From contig NZ_KE383881.1 of assembly GCF_000422585.1 (NCBI RefSeq), forward strand, positions 50,205 through 114,204: a DNA stretch of 64,000 nucleotides, read 5' to 3'. This document shows positions 27,349-35,832 of the stretch, in pieces (the stretch's first letter is position 1; each line of letters starts with the position of its first letter). Below the pieces are notes generated by a model that had not been told where the DNA came from, did no database searches, and saw only the letters and a program-made list of their open reading frames with translations. This DNA comes from Hugenholtzia roseola DSM 9546. Lineage in GTDB: Bacteria; Bacteroidota; Bacteroidia; Cytophagales; Bernardetiaceae. The position numbers and the translations under genes were made by a program.

Positions 27349-28071
27349 CTAAAAAATAAGATAAAAATCTTTTAAAAGAAGCTGCATTTGTTCGGTATAA
27401 AGGGGGCGAGCGGCTTTTTCTTGGTGAATATAAAAAAAGTCTTCTTTGATATTTGAATCAGAAACAAAACTTTCTTTTCGTTTCAAAATTTGAATCTGAC
27501 GAATGGCTTTCCCTTCGGGGTTCTGAAAAATGACCAACTTTTGGCAGACTTCTAAGCCATATTCTGCTGCCTGTGTCGCAAAAAATTGACTTTCGTAGGG
27601 GGGCAGCAAGATGGCAGCCTTGCCTTGTGGCTGCAAAAGTCGGACAAGGGAGGCGAGCAAATCTTGAAAAGGGAGGCTTTCGTTGTGCAGTGCCAAGTGG
27701 CGATTTTTGTCCTGTGCGGGTGTGTGGTTTTGGAAAAAAGGCGGATTGACGATAATAAAATCATAACCCCATGCTGGTTTGAAGGCTTGTATGGGCGTGT
27801 GAAAAAGGCGGATTTTATGAGCAAAAGGGCTATGCTGCACATTTTGAAGGGCTTGAAAATAAGCAGTGGCTTCAAATTCTACGGCTTCTATTTCCGTCAG
27901 GGGCGAACTTCGCTGTGCCAACATCAATGCCAAAAGTCCTGTGCCTGTGCCGATGTCTAAAATGCGCCGCGCACTACCGAGCGGACTCCACGCGCCTAAG
28001 ATGCAGGCATCTGTGCAAACCTTCATGCCTACTTTTTCTTGATAGATTCGAAATTTTTTAAAGGCAAACAT
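27349..28071 (-). CDS. tRNA1(Val) (adenine(37)-N6)-methyltransferase family protein
   Basis: The 240-residue class I methyltransferase has SAM-binding motif I ILDIGTGTGLLALMLAQ at about 37, an acidic VEFE at about 62, and the catalytic N6-adenine motif IVNPPFF at about 107. The opening FAFKKFRIYQEKVGMKVCTDACILGAW is typical of the TrmN6/YfiC group, which methylates A37 of tRNA-Val. Other NPPF methylases that act on DNA or proteins cannot be fully excluded. It is convergent with the histidine kinase, with only 10 bases between the two stops. Confidence 0.88.
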   Translation of the reverse strand: MFAFKKFRIYQEKVGMKVCTDACILGAWSPLGSARRILDIGTGTGLLALMLAQRSSPLTEIEAVEFEATAYFQALQNVQHSPFAHKIRLFHTPIQAFKPAWGYDFIIVNPPFFQNHTPAQDKNRHLALHNESLPFQDLLASLVRLLQPQGKAAILLPPYESQFFATQAAEYGLEVCQKLVIFQNPEGKAIRQIQILKRKESFVSDSNIKEDFFYIHQEKAARPLYTEQMQLLLKDFYLIF

Positions 28072-28160
28072 AAAAAATATTTTGCGTTTATTTTAAAAAT
28101 CCTAAGCATTTTTGAAAATACTTAGGACTTTTAGGATTTCATGCGGTAAGTTAGGCGCAA

Positions 28161-28250
28161 ATGTAGGGAAAAGACATTGCCTTATCCTATGCCCCAAACC
28201 CTAAGGGTCTTCAAGACCCTTAGGGTTTAAGTCCAAATTTTATTTCGTGA
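28161..28250 (+). repeat. Long copy of the dispersed repeat with 33-nt hairpin module
   Basis: ATGTAGGGAAAAGAC/GCCTTATCC, TATGCCCC, perfect-arm hairpin 28196-28228 and CCAAATTTTATTTCG. It ends 7 bases from the rho stop, so on the minus strand the hairpin comes 28 bases past rho and could act as its terminator. Confidence 0.8.
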
Positions 28251-28256
28251 TGGAAG

Positions 28257-30179
28257 TTAAGCGTCCATAGAAGCCAAAAACTCTTCGTTGGTTTTGGTAT
28301 TGCGCAAATATTTGAGCAGCCAATCCATAGCTTCTTGCGAGTTCATGTCCGACATTTTTTTGCGTAAAATCCAGACGCGCTGCATACTTTCTTTGTCCAT
28401 GAGTAGGTCTTCGCGCCTTGTTCCAGAGGCGGGAATGTCTATGGCAGGATAGATGCGTTTGTTTGCCAATTTCCTATCCAACTGCAATTCCATATTGCCT
28501 GTGCCCTTAAATTCTTCAAAAATAACTTCGTCCATCTTCGAGCCTGTGTCGATAAGGGCAGTGGCGATAATGGTGAGCGAGCCGCCATTTTCTACATTTC
28601 GCGCTGCGCCAAAAAAGCGTTTGGGCTTTTGCATGGCGTTGGAATCTACGCCCCCAGTCAGGATTTTACCCGAAGAAGGGACAACGGTATTGTAGGCACG
28701 TGCCAAGCGCGTAATGGAATCTAACAAAATCACGACATCATGCCCACATTCTACCAAACGCTTTGCCTTTTCCAAGACCATGCTGCTGACCTTGACGTGC
28801 CTTTCCGCTTGTTCGTCGAAGGTAGAAGAAACGACTTCGGCTTTTACGCTGCGTTCCATGTCGGTTACTTCTTCGGGGCGTTCGTCAATGAGCAAAATGA
28901 TGAGGTAACATTCGGGGTGATTTTCAGCAATGGCATTGGCTACCTGCTTTAAAAGTTCGGTCTTGCCCGTTTTGGGTTGTGCCACAATCATACCGCGCTG
29001 CCCCTTTCCGATAGGTGCAAAGAGGTCTAAAATGCGGGTAGAATAAATGTTGGGCTTGGTAGAAAGTTTGAGCCTTTCTTCTGGAAAAAGTGGCGTGAGA
29101 TGTTCGAAGGCTACTCTATCGCGAATTTGGTCGGGGTGCTTGCCATTGACATCTTCTATCGAGATAAGTCCGTAAAAACGCTCGCCTTCCTTCGGGGGGC
29201 GAATCGTGCCGCGAATGGAGTCGCCTGTTTTGAGTCCGTAACTCTTAATTTGAATCGGCGTTACGTAAATATCATCGGGGCTTTCCAAATAATTGTAGTC
29301 GGCAGAGCGCAAAAAGCCGTATCCTTCATTCATGACCTCCAAAACGCCATCTGCGCTTACTACGCCCTCGAAATCTTTAATGGCTTTGGCTGCATTTCGT
29401 TTGAAACTGCGCATCAGTTGGCTGCCTGTTTCGGGTTTTTCGCGCTCGTTTTTCTCTGCTTTTTCGAAGGCTTTTTCTGCCTTTTTGTCCAAATAATTGC
29501 CTCTTTCAGAAAAGCGTTCAGAAAAACGCTCGAACTTGCGTTCGCCAAATTTAGACTCCTGTCCGTATTTGTTTTCGCCAAATTTATGTCCGCCACTGTT
29601 TTCGGTTTTGTCAGACTTTTCGCCTTCTTGTGGGGGTATGATATTGGCACGCTCACGCTTGATGAAGCTATGGGGCGGATTTTGAGCAGGTGGATTGTTG
29701 GGAGTCTGTGGTGTATTGTTTTCCACTTCCGTTACATTTTCGCGCTTCATGCGTCGGCGGTCAAAAAAATTGCCTCGCTCGGTCAGACGTTTGCTTTCGA
29801 AGGGCTTATTTTCGGTAGGTGGCTCTTTGTGGTGATTCTCTTTGTTGGAATCCATGTGTTTGTGGGCTTGGGGAAAAAGTGGGGGTAGCACACTTTTAGT
29901 GGGCTTGACATCTTTATTTTGTACCTTCTGCGGCTCTGCAAGGGGTACTTCGGTGGTATTTTCTTGGGGGCTATCCGCTTGAAGCTCTGGCAGTTTGGCG
30001 TTTGCGGGAGTCGTTGTGGTGGTTTGCGTTTCGGCGTTTGTGGCTTGTGTTTGATGATTGACAATTCTATCTACCAAATCTTGTTTGGTCAGGCGGCTAT
30101 AATTTTTGATGCCAAGCTCGTTGGCGATAGCGCGTAGTTCGGATAGAAGTCGGTCATTAAGATTGTCTATGTTATACAT
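28257..30179 (-). CDS. rho: Transcription termination factor Rho
   Basis: The 640-residue protein has a Rho_N helical domain (about 1-45, [24 protein letters not shown]). A long low-complexity insert follows (about 50-275), rich in Q, T, P, N, K and E with FSERGN/KFGE-type repeats. The RNA-binding OB domain is at about 280-350 ([19 protein letters not shown]). The hexameric ATPase has a P-loop at about 398 ([11 protein letters not shown]), [13 protein letters not shown] and the arginine-finger region. It should end transcripts genome-wide. The disordered insert makes it far longer than the E. coli form (419 residues) but is common in Bacteroidota. It has about 900 bases free of genes upstream. 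Confidence 0.96.
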   Translation of the reverse strand: MYNIDNLNDRLLSELRAIANELGIKNYSRLTKQDLVDRIVNHQTQATNAETQTTTTTPANAKLPELQADSPQENTTEVPLAEPQKVQNKDVKPTKSVLPPLFPQAHKHMDSNKENHHKEPPTENKPFESKRLTERGNFFDRRRMKRENVTEVENNTPQTPNNPPAQNPPHSFIKRERANIIPPQEGEKSDKTENSGGHKFGENKYGQESKFGERKFERFSERFSERGNYLDKKAEKAFEKAEKNEREKPETGSQLMRSFKRNAAKAIKDFEGVVSADGVLEVMNEGYGFLRSADYNYLESPDDIYVTPIQIKSYGLKTGDSIRGTIRPPKEGERFYGLISIEDVNGKHPDQIRDRVAFEHLTPLFPEERLKLSTKPNIYSTRILDLFAPIGKGQRGMIVAQPKTGKTELLKQVANAIAENHPECYLIILLIDERPEEVTDMERSVKAEVVSSTFDEQAERHVKVSSMVLEKAKRLVECGHDVVILLDSITRLARAYNTVVPSSGKILTGGVDSNAMQKPKRFFGAARNVENGGSLTIIATALIDTGSKMDEVIFEEFKGTGNMELQLDRKLANKRIYPAIDIPASGTRREDLLMDKESMQRVWILRKKMSDMNSQEAMDWLLKYLRNTKTNEEFLASMDA

Positions 30180-31091
30180 ACGATTGGTGAGAAAGTTCAG
30201 AAAGATTTTCAGCGCAAAGCAGAAAAAGGCAAGTTGAAAGAACCCAAAGTGCTAAAAGTGTAAAAATGTAGTGTGGTGAAAAAAGAAGGTTGCATCTGAT
30301 AAAAAGTAATCGTAATAAAAGCATTTTCCTGCCCAAGGTGCAGAAAAGTTGGAAGGCACAAAAAAAAGAGTGGAAAGTGAAAGTTTAGGTGCTTTTTTGA
30401 AGCATAAAAGCCTACAAATAGGGGCTTTGTTTTCGTCCTGCTTTCAAAAAAGCGATAAAAAGGGTTGAGGTTTTGGGGGCGAATCTTTGGACACAATCTA
30501 AAAAGAGGTAGTCACTTTTCAGTAGGATTGTATGCCAATGCTGCTTTGGGCTGCTCTTTTCCTCTGTCGTATCGGGCAGCGAGGCGACAAAATTAGTACG
30601 CAAAATTAGTACAAAACTTGTCCCACAAGTAGGGGCAGGGAAGGGCAAAGATTCAGAGAGGGGGCTGTCTAAGTTTTAAAATAAGAAGTGCGCCAGAGGA
30701 AGGCTGCACAAAGGGAGGCTATTTGTTCAAATAAGGGAAGCGAACCAAAAGGCGTTTATTTTATACGACACAAAAGGCGGAGAAGTGGCTCTTTGAAAGG
30801 ATAGAGGCACTGCATCTGTGCCAAATGCCTTTGGGTTTTGTCTAAGAAAGGGTAGGTAGCACCAAATTTAGAACCAAGTTTAAAAACAGTCGGACTTTAA
30901 AAGATAGGCGGGTAAGCACAAAAATCGTACTAAAAAGTAAGTAAGTAGGCACTACCTTCAACAAAAGGGAGAAGTAAAGAAGGTTGCCCATAGGTTTTAA
31001 AGCCCTACATGTAGCCACAAAGATACTCTTTTTTTTTGAAATACAAACCCCAACGCAAAAAAAAACACGAAAAGAGAGCGTGAGGGGAAAT
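30180..31091. other. 912-base gene-free region upstream of rho
   Basis: No convincing gene is present in either strand; the few open frames are short and lack family features. It is purine-rich on the plus strand. Twin CAAAATTAGTAC direct repeats (30588-30612) give candidate minus-strand -7 elements. A short AGTAAGTAAGTAGG run sits at about 30938. The rest is unexplained. Confidence 0.6.
30588..30608 (-). promoter_or_regulatory. Twin candidate -7 elements for rho
   Basis: The minus strand reads TAATTTTG twice (30588-30595 and 30601-30608), both matching TAnnTTTG. A CAAA at 30612-30615 gives a 16-bp spaced TTTG for the first. If used, the rho transcript would have a leader of about 400 bases. 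Confidence 0.3.
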
Positions 31092-32066
31092 TTAGAAGTA
31101 GTTTTTCATCTTATTTTCGTCGTTGTCCCAATAATGGAGTCTTAAACAGGCAATAATGCTTGAAACAGACCACTCCACTACTGCTACTTGTTGTAATGTT
31201 TTGATATTTTTGAAAGCTTTGGGAAGATTGTAAAAGGGTATTTGGGCATTTAGGTGGTGGATGTGGTGATAACCTATATTCCCAGTGAACCAATGTAAGA
31301 CTCTTGACATCTTAAAATAACTTGTCGAATATAGTGCTGCAAAAAAGAAATCCCATTCCGTATTGGGTAATAACTGCATTTGAGGAAAGTTGTGTTGAAC
31401 ATAAAAGAGGTATGCCCCAAGTAGGGAAGATATGAATAAGGGTAACCAAAATCCGTACAAAAGAAAGTGAGACTGATAATGAATTCCTAAATATAAGATA
31501 GTAAAGTGCAGCACTAATGCAAGCAGGGAGTCCCAATGTTTAGTAGGCTTTTTAATAAAAGACATGAAACACATTCCTACCATAAAAATAAAAAAATAAC
31601 CAAAAAAAATAGTAAATGGACTACGAATTAGAGTGTATTTAACTTTTTCCTTACGGCTAAAATTTTGGTATTCTTTTTTGGTAACAATTGGATAACTACC
31701 TATGTCAGAGGCATACACCTTACTATTATTTTTGTGATGGTGGTCGTGAGAACGCCGCCATATAGAAGGAGGATTGAGAACTAATAAGCCGTATAGTTTC
31801 ATAAAAAAAATGACAAGAATATGTTTTTTAAAAATAGCTTGATGCATCACATCGTGGTAAATTGAAAAAAGACGCACAAAAATAAGCGAAAGCAAGACAG
31901 ACAAAAGAAGATTGGGTATCGTATAAGGTGTAAAAAATACAGATACCTCCAATAATATTAGGGTCAGTAAAGTGGTAATGAGATGGAACCAACTTTTGTG
32001 TTTATCTTCTTGTGCAAAAGGCTTTAATGCCTCCATAAGATTTTTATCAAAATAAGACCTTTTCAT
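31092..32066 (-). CDS. Membrane fatty acid desaturase
   Basis: The 324-residue integral membrane protein has three histidine boxes for a di-iron centre: HDVMH at about 71, HDHHH at about 107 and HHIHH at about 271. Hydrophobic spans lie between them (about 25-60, 80-100, 150-175, 185-225). It should introduce a double bond into an acyl chain at the cytoplasmic membrane, or hydroxylate a lipid. Which lipid cannot be told. Its start overlaps the end of the hydrolase gene by 20 bases, so the two are co-translated. A methyl-end or carotenoid-type role is possible within the same superfamily. Confidence 0.88.
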   Translation of the reverse strand: MKRSYFDKNLMEALKPFAQEDKHKSWFHLITTLLTLILLEVSVFFTPYTIPNLLLSVLLSLIFVRLFSIYHDVMHQAIFKKHILVIFFMKLYGLLVLNPPSIWRRSHDHHHKNNSKVYASDIGSYPIVTKKEYQNFSRKEKVKYTLIRSPFTIFFGYFFIFMVGMCFMSFIKKPTKHWDSLLALVLHFTILYLGIHYQSHFLLYGFWLPLFISSLLGAYLFYVQHNFPQMQLLPNTEWDFFFAALYSTSYFKMSRVLHWFTGNIGYHHIHHLNAQIPFYNLPKAFKNIKTLQQVAVVEWSVSSIIACLRLHYWDNDENKMKNYF

Positions 32067-32949
32067 TGTTAAGTTTTTGGTTTATCCAGTTTAGAGTATT
32101 AGCCCAATAAATTTTACTTGTTTTTGGATTAAAAAAACCCATGTGTCCAATTTTATTGTTTTGTCCACTTTCTTGAACATTGATGTATTCTTGTGTTATG
32201 GCGCAATTTGCGAACAATGGTAGCAGATGCGCGATTGCTCTTCTAGTACCCCATTCATCATCAGAAAAGTTCAGTAGGAAGACAGGCTTTTTTAAGTTTT
32301 TAAAATGGTTGAAGTCTGGATTTTTTTCTAGAAAATCAAGATTATATTTTGGATTGCTACACCATTCTGCAAATTGTGATGCTACTCGGCGTGGCAAGTC
32401 TTCGCCCAATTTTAGCTTCTTAGCGGGGAAATATCCTAAAATAGTAGTTAAAAAAGGGATTAGTAAACGATAGAGGATAGTTAGTTGTAGGCGCGTCATT
32501 GCTGTCGGGGCATGACCCAAATAGCCACTTTGTAAGGATATACAGTAAATGCCAAGTACTTGTGGGAGTGAAAAGGTGGGGTGAAACCCAACAAATTGCG
32601 CCCCTATACTATGTCCTATAATCACAATAGGTTGCTTGTAGTTTTTTATTATATAGTTTAAAACGGTGTTGGCATCTTTTGCCCAATCGTGTAAAGTATT
32701 TTTGACTTTCGTGATAGATTGTTGTTTTGACTCTCCTATTCCAGCATAGTCAAAAGTGAAAACTTGTAAGTTTTCATTTGCTAAGTAAGTAGCGAAGTGC
32801 TTGTAATAACTTTGTTTGACTGCGGTAGCAGGAATAATTAGTATTGAGCCTCTTGGCTTTTCAGACTGATTTGAAAAAATATTTACTATCAAAGAGTTGT
32901 TTTGTTCAAACTCGTTTTTGATAGAAACGGCTTCTCTTTTGACTCCCAT
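32047..32949 (-). CDS. Alpha/beta hydrolase, serine-aminopeptidase/lysophospholipase-like
   Basis: The 300-residue protein has a nucleophile elbow GHSIGAQ at about residue 112, an acidic residue in NFSDDEWG (about 227) and a histidine in IGHMGFF (about 268). The strand LQVFTFDYAGIGES (about 60) is typical of this superfamily. There is no signal peptide. It overlaps the desaturase gene by 20 bases on the same strand, which argues for a joint role in lipid metabolism, but that is inference. The intergenic side holds the transketolase terminator, so it is not part of the same transcript unless there is read-through. Confidence 0.85.
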   Translation of the reverse strand: MGVKREAVSIKNEFEQNNSLIVNIFSNQSEKPRGSILIIPATAVKQSYYKHFATYLANENLQVFTFDYAGIGESKQQSITKVKNTLHDWAKDANTVLNYIIKNYKQPIVIIGHSIGAQFVGFHPTFSLPQVLGIYCISLQSGYLGHAPTAMTRLQLTILYRLLIPFLTTILGYFPAKKLKLGEDLPRRVASQFAEWCSNPKYNLDFLEKNPDFNHFKNLKKPVFLLNFSDDEWGTRRAIAHLLPLFANCAITQEYINVQESGQNNKIGHMGFFNPKTSKIYWANTLNWINQKLNNEKVLF

Positions 32950-33050
32950 TCTATTAAATATTTTGATATTGAAAGAGATGAATCCTGAATGTGTAAAAGT
33001 TTGTGGTATAAAGTTGTTTTCCCATTGTTAAGGATTTTTTCTAAGTATAA

Positions 33051-33081
33051 AAAGCCAATCGCCCTGCTGACGATTGGCTTT
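33051..33081 (-). terminator. Intrinsic terminator of the transketolase gene
   Basis: AAAGCCAATCG (33051-33061) and its exact complement (33071-33081) with a 9-base loop, followed on the minus strand by TTTTTA. It lies 17 bases beyond the stop at 33098. Confidence 0.8.
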
Positions 33082-33097
33082 GCGATTTAAAAAATTA

Positions 33098-33943
33098 TTA
33101 ATAATCGCCGAGTGTTTCGGGTAATTGTGCTAAGGCGCGTGCAAGTTGTTCGTCGTTGGGTGCTACGCCGTGCCATTTGTGCGTGCCTACCATAAAATCT
33201 ACGCCATAGCCCATTTCAGTTTCGAGCAAAACTACCACAGGTTTGCCTTTTTTAGACAAATCTTGTGCTTTTTTGATACATTCTACCACACAAGCCATGT
33301 CGTTTCCTGTTTGGCAACTATGCACCTGCCAACCGAAGGCTTCCCATTTGGCTTTGAGGTCGCCCAAATCGAGTACGTCTTTGGTATCGCCATCAATCTG
33401 CCTACCATTGTAATCTACAAAGGCGATAAGGTTATCAACCTGATTGTGCGCTCCAAACATAGCCGCTTCCCAAATTTGCCCTTCCTGCATTTCGCCGTCT
33501 CCCATCAAAACATAGACCCAACGCGCATCTTGATTGAGTTTTTTAGCCAAAGCCGCCCCAATCGCTACGGAAAGCCCTTGCCCCAAAGAGCCAGAAGCTA
33601 TCCTGATACCCTCCAAGCCCTCCTCTGTGGCAGGGTGTCCTTGTAGGCGCGAATTGATTTTGCGAAAACTATTGAGTTCTGATACCTCAAAATAGCCGCT
33701 ACGTGCCAAGACGCTATACCAAACAGGCGAAATGTGTCCGTTGGAAAGGAAAAATAGGTCTTCGCCTTTGCCGTCCATCGAAAAAGGGCGTGGCGTGTGG
33801 TGCATCATCTTTTGATAAAGGGCGACCAAAAGTTCGGTGCAGCCCAAAGAGCCACCAGGGTGTCCCGATTGTACGGCGTGAGTCATGCGTAGAATGTCGC
33901 GGCGAACTTGGGTTGCAAGTTGTTCTAAGGCTTGGATTTCCAT
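33098..33943 (-). CDS. Transketolase, N-terminal (TPP-binding) subunit
   Basis: The 281-residue protein covers only the thiamine-diphosphate half of transketolase: HPGGSLGCTELLVALY at about 28, LSNGHISPVWY at about 57, SGSLGQGLSVAIGAALA at about 115, and the TPP/Mg motif GDGEMQEGQIWEAAM at about 147. It transfers two-carbon units in the pentose phosphate pathway only when paired with the C-terminal subunit. Split enzymes often have that partner next door. Here the neighbours are a RavA-type ATPase and a hydrolase, and no C-terminal half is in the window. The ATG at 33943 gives the family start and follows a promoter element. Confidence 0.92.
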   Translation of the reverse strand: MEIQALEQLATQVRRDILRMTHAVQSGHPGGSLGCTELLVALYQKMMHHTPRPFSMDGKGEDLFFLSNGHISPVWYSVLARSGYFEVSELNSFRKINSRLQGHPATEEGLEGIRIASGSLGQGLSVAIGAALAKKLNQDARWVYVLMGDGEMQEGQIWEAAMFGAHNQVDNLIAFVDYNGRQIDGDTKDVLDLGDLKAKWEAFGWQVHSCQTGNDMACVVECIKKAQDLSKKGKPVVVLLETEMGYGVDFMVGTHKWHGVAPNDEQLARALAQLPETLGDY

Positions 33944-33986
33944 TGAAATAGGCGATTTGAATAGAAGAAGTTTAGTTTTTGCCTGC

Positions 33987-33994
33987 AAAGATAA
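33987..33994 (-). promoter_or_regulatory. -7 element for the transketolase subunit
   Basis: TATCTTTGC on the minus strand, the commonest Bacteroidota -7 sequence, lies 44 bases before the ATG at 33943. No clear -33 TTTG is seen at the expected distance. Confidence 0.5.
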
Positions 33995-34106
33995 GCCTTT
34001 TTTTCAAACTCGCTCTTTCTTTGTCGCCTTCATGAAAGGCAGCGGAAGGGAGTGGAAGCCAGAAGCCTTTAAAAAACTAATGCAATTTAATTTAGATTGA
34101 AAACGT

Positions 34107-35663
34107 TTATTTTTTGTTTTCCAAACCTAAGTAATAATGCTGCATTTTTTCGGCTTGCAGGCGCAGCTCGTGCAGGGTATTTATCGTATCAACCATATTA
34201 GCCCGTACAATTTTAGATAAACTTTTAGGCACAAAAAGATTATCGTCTAAATGTTGCAAATGTTGAGGCGGATTTTGGTCTATAAAATCGAGTTGTTTAT
34301 CGATATAGCCCAATATTTGCGTGATTTGTTCGTTCCAATATTTTTTCAGAAGCGTGTGCGGAGCTTTGTATAAAATCTCATCTCTTTCTACCTGATGGGT
34401 ACGCATCTTCAAAATAAGCGTTTGGGCGTTGTGCTGAATTTCTATTTCATTTTCGGCTAAAGCGCGTTTGGCTTTGATGCGATAAGTCATTTTAAAATTT
34501 TCATCATAAATGCTAACCGTCTGCCATTCTTCGCGCTCTAATTTATCAAACTCGGCGCGTTTGAGATACTTTCCTTCTAAGTGCGACTCTAAGTTAAGTA
34601 TCTGATAATAAAGACGTTCCACAGGATAGAGTTCCTCTTTTGTGCTTTTGTAGCGGACTTGGGTTTCAGATTCTATTTCAGTTTCTAAATCTAAAACTTC
34701 ATGTTTTAAAGCCGAAATTTGCAGGGCTACCGTATAGCCATGCTTGCGAATGGTCTCGGAAAGGGTCTGGCGAAGAAAGTCTATTTGTGCAGGGTCGTTC
34801 CAAAGCACATGCACAAGCAGGAAGCAATCCATCAAATCTACTGCCTCTCTGCCATTTAGAAAAGCCGCCGTCTTTAAAAGCCGCGCAATTTTTTTCCAAC
34901 GCCTATCGTAAATGGCAAAAGGTAGGTCGGGATTTTGCTCATCATGTTGTTGTAATTTTAGTTTTACAATTTGCAGCGTACTCAAAACTTCGTCGGGAAG
35001 TACCACTTCTTCTATCTTTTTTTCCCAATTAAGTATTTCTTCCTGTGAAATTTTTAAATCATTGGGAATATTATCTGCATATACGTCTTGCGTTTGGGTG
35101 AGGAGGCGAACAAAGTTGCCATTTTCTTTAATTTCTGAAATGATATAGCGCAATAAAAATCTATCCCAAAGGGCTTCTAAGCCCTCATTTTGCGGAGGGA
35201 GTTCGTTGGAGGCTGCCAAAATACCATGCAACTGCAAAGCCAATTCTTGCTCGCCATTTTTATATACTTTTTCGTTTAAAACGGTAAGTAAAGTATTTTG
35301 AATCGAGGCACTGGCTTTCCAAATTTCATCTAAAAAGACCACTGTTGCGCTGGGCAAATACTGTTCTGTAATTCGTTCATATTTGTCTTCATCTTTGAGT
35401 TTTTTGATGGAAATGGGACCAAAAATTTCGTCAGGCGTGCTAAAACGGTTCATCAAATATTCAAAGGCTTGTCCTTTCTCAAAAGCAAATTTCAACCTAC
35501 GCGCCAATAGGCTTTTGGCTACCCCCGGAGGACCCAACAAAAACATGCTTTCGCCTGCCAAAGCCGAGAGCAGGGCAAGCTGCATGGCTTCTTCTTTTTC
35601 AAAAATAGGTTCAGAAAGAAGTTCTAATAATTTTCTAATGCGTTCTTTGCGCGAAGTTTCCAT
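34107..35663 (-). CDS. RavA-like MoxR-group AAA+ ATPase
   Basis: The 518-residue protein has an N-terminal AAA+ module with Walker A LLGPPGVAKSLLARRL (about 42), NRFSTPDEIFGPISI (about 71), Walker B VVFLDEIWKA (about 107) and sensor 1 LAASNELPPQ (about 149). This is the RavA form rather than classic MoxR. Residues about 300-518 are helical with coiled-coil character. In E. coli, RavA works with the VWA protein ViaA on the lysine decarboxylase and respiratory complexes. No ViaA-like gene is adjacent here. It lies 163 bases upstream of the transketolase gene and probably has its own promoter. Confidence 0.88.
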   Translation of the reverse strand: METSRKERIRKLLELLSEPIFEKEEAMQLALLSALAGESMFLLGPPGVAKSLLARRLKFAFEKGQAFEYLMNRFSTPDEIFGPISIKKLKDEDKYERITEQYLPSATVVFLDEIWKASASIQNTLLTVLNEKVYKNGEQELALQLHGILAASNELPPQNEGLEALWDRFLLRYIISEIKENGNFVRLLTQTQDVYADNIPNDLKISQEEILNWEKKIEEVVLPDEVLSTLQIVKLKLQQHDEQNPDLPFAIYDRRWKKIARLLKTAAFLNGREAVDLMDCFLLVHVLWNDPAQIDFLRQTLSETIRKHGYTVALQISALKHEVLDLETEIESETQVRYKSTKEELYPVERLYYQILNLESHLEGKYLKRAEFDKLEREEWQTVSIYDENFKMTYRIKAKRALAENEIEIQHNAQTLILKMRTHQVERDEILYKAPHTLLKKYWNEQITQILGYIDKQLDFIDQNPPQHLQHLDDNLFVPKSLSKIVRANMVDTINTLHELRLQAEKMQHYYLGLENKK

Positions 35664-35706
35664 TTTAAATTGATAAGGTTAAGAGTTGCTTCAAAGGGCG
35701 GCAGCA

Positions 35707-35714
35707 CAAACCTA
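35707..35714 (-). promoter_or_regulatory. Candidate -7 element for the RavA-like gene
   Basis: TAGGTTTG on the minus strand matches TAnnTTTG, 44 bases before the ATG at 35663. There is no convincing -33 partner. Confidence 0.3.
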
Positions 35715-35832
35715 AAACAAGCATCTCTCTATTTTGTTTTGAAGTCTGAAAAAAGGGGAAAGGCTAAAAAAGACACGATTCATAAATTTTATGATAAATT
35801 TTTTTAAACATTTTTTATGAAATTTTAAAAAA

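Noticed and set aside
16136-28228. 33-nt hairpins as a CRISPR array
   Set aside because: The copies are many kilobases apart and in both orientations, with no regular spacers.
29100-29888. A 262-residue plus-strand frame across rho
   Set aside because: It is antisense to the Rho core and disordered insert. The product is phenylalanine-rich without family features.
30209-30648. Two minus-strand frames (95 and 78 residues) in the gap before rho
   Set aside because: Low-complexity, no conserved pattern, and one overlaps the proposed leader. Not supported as genes.
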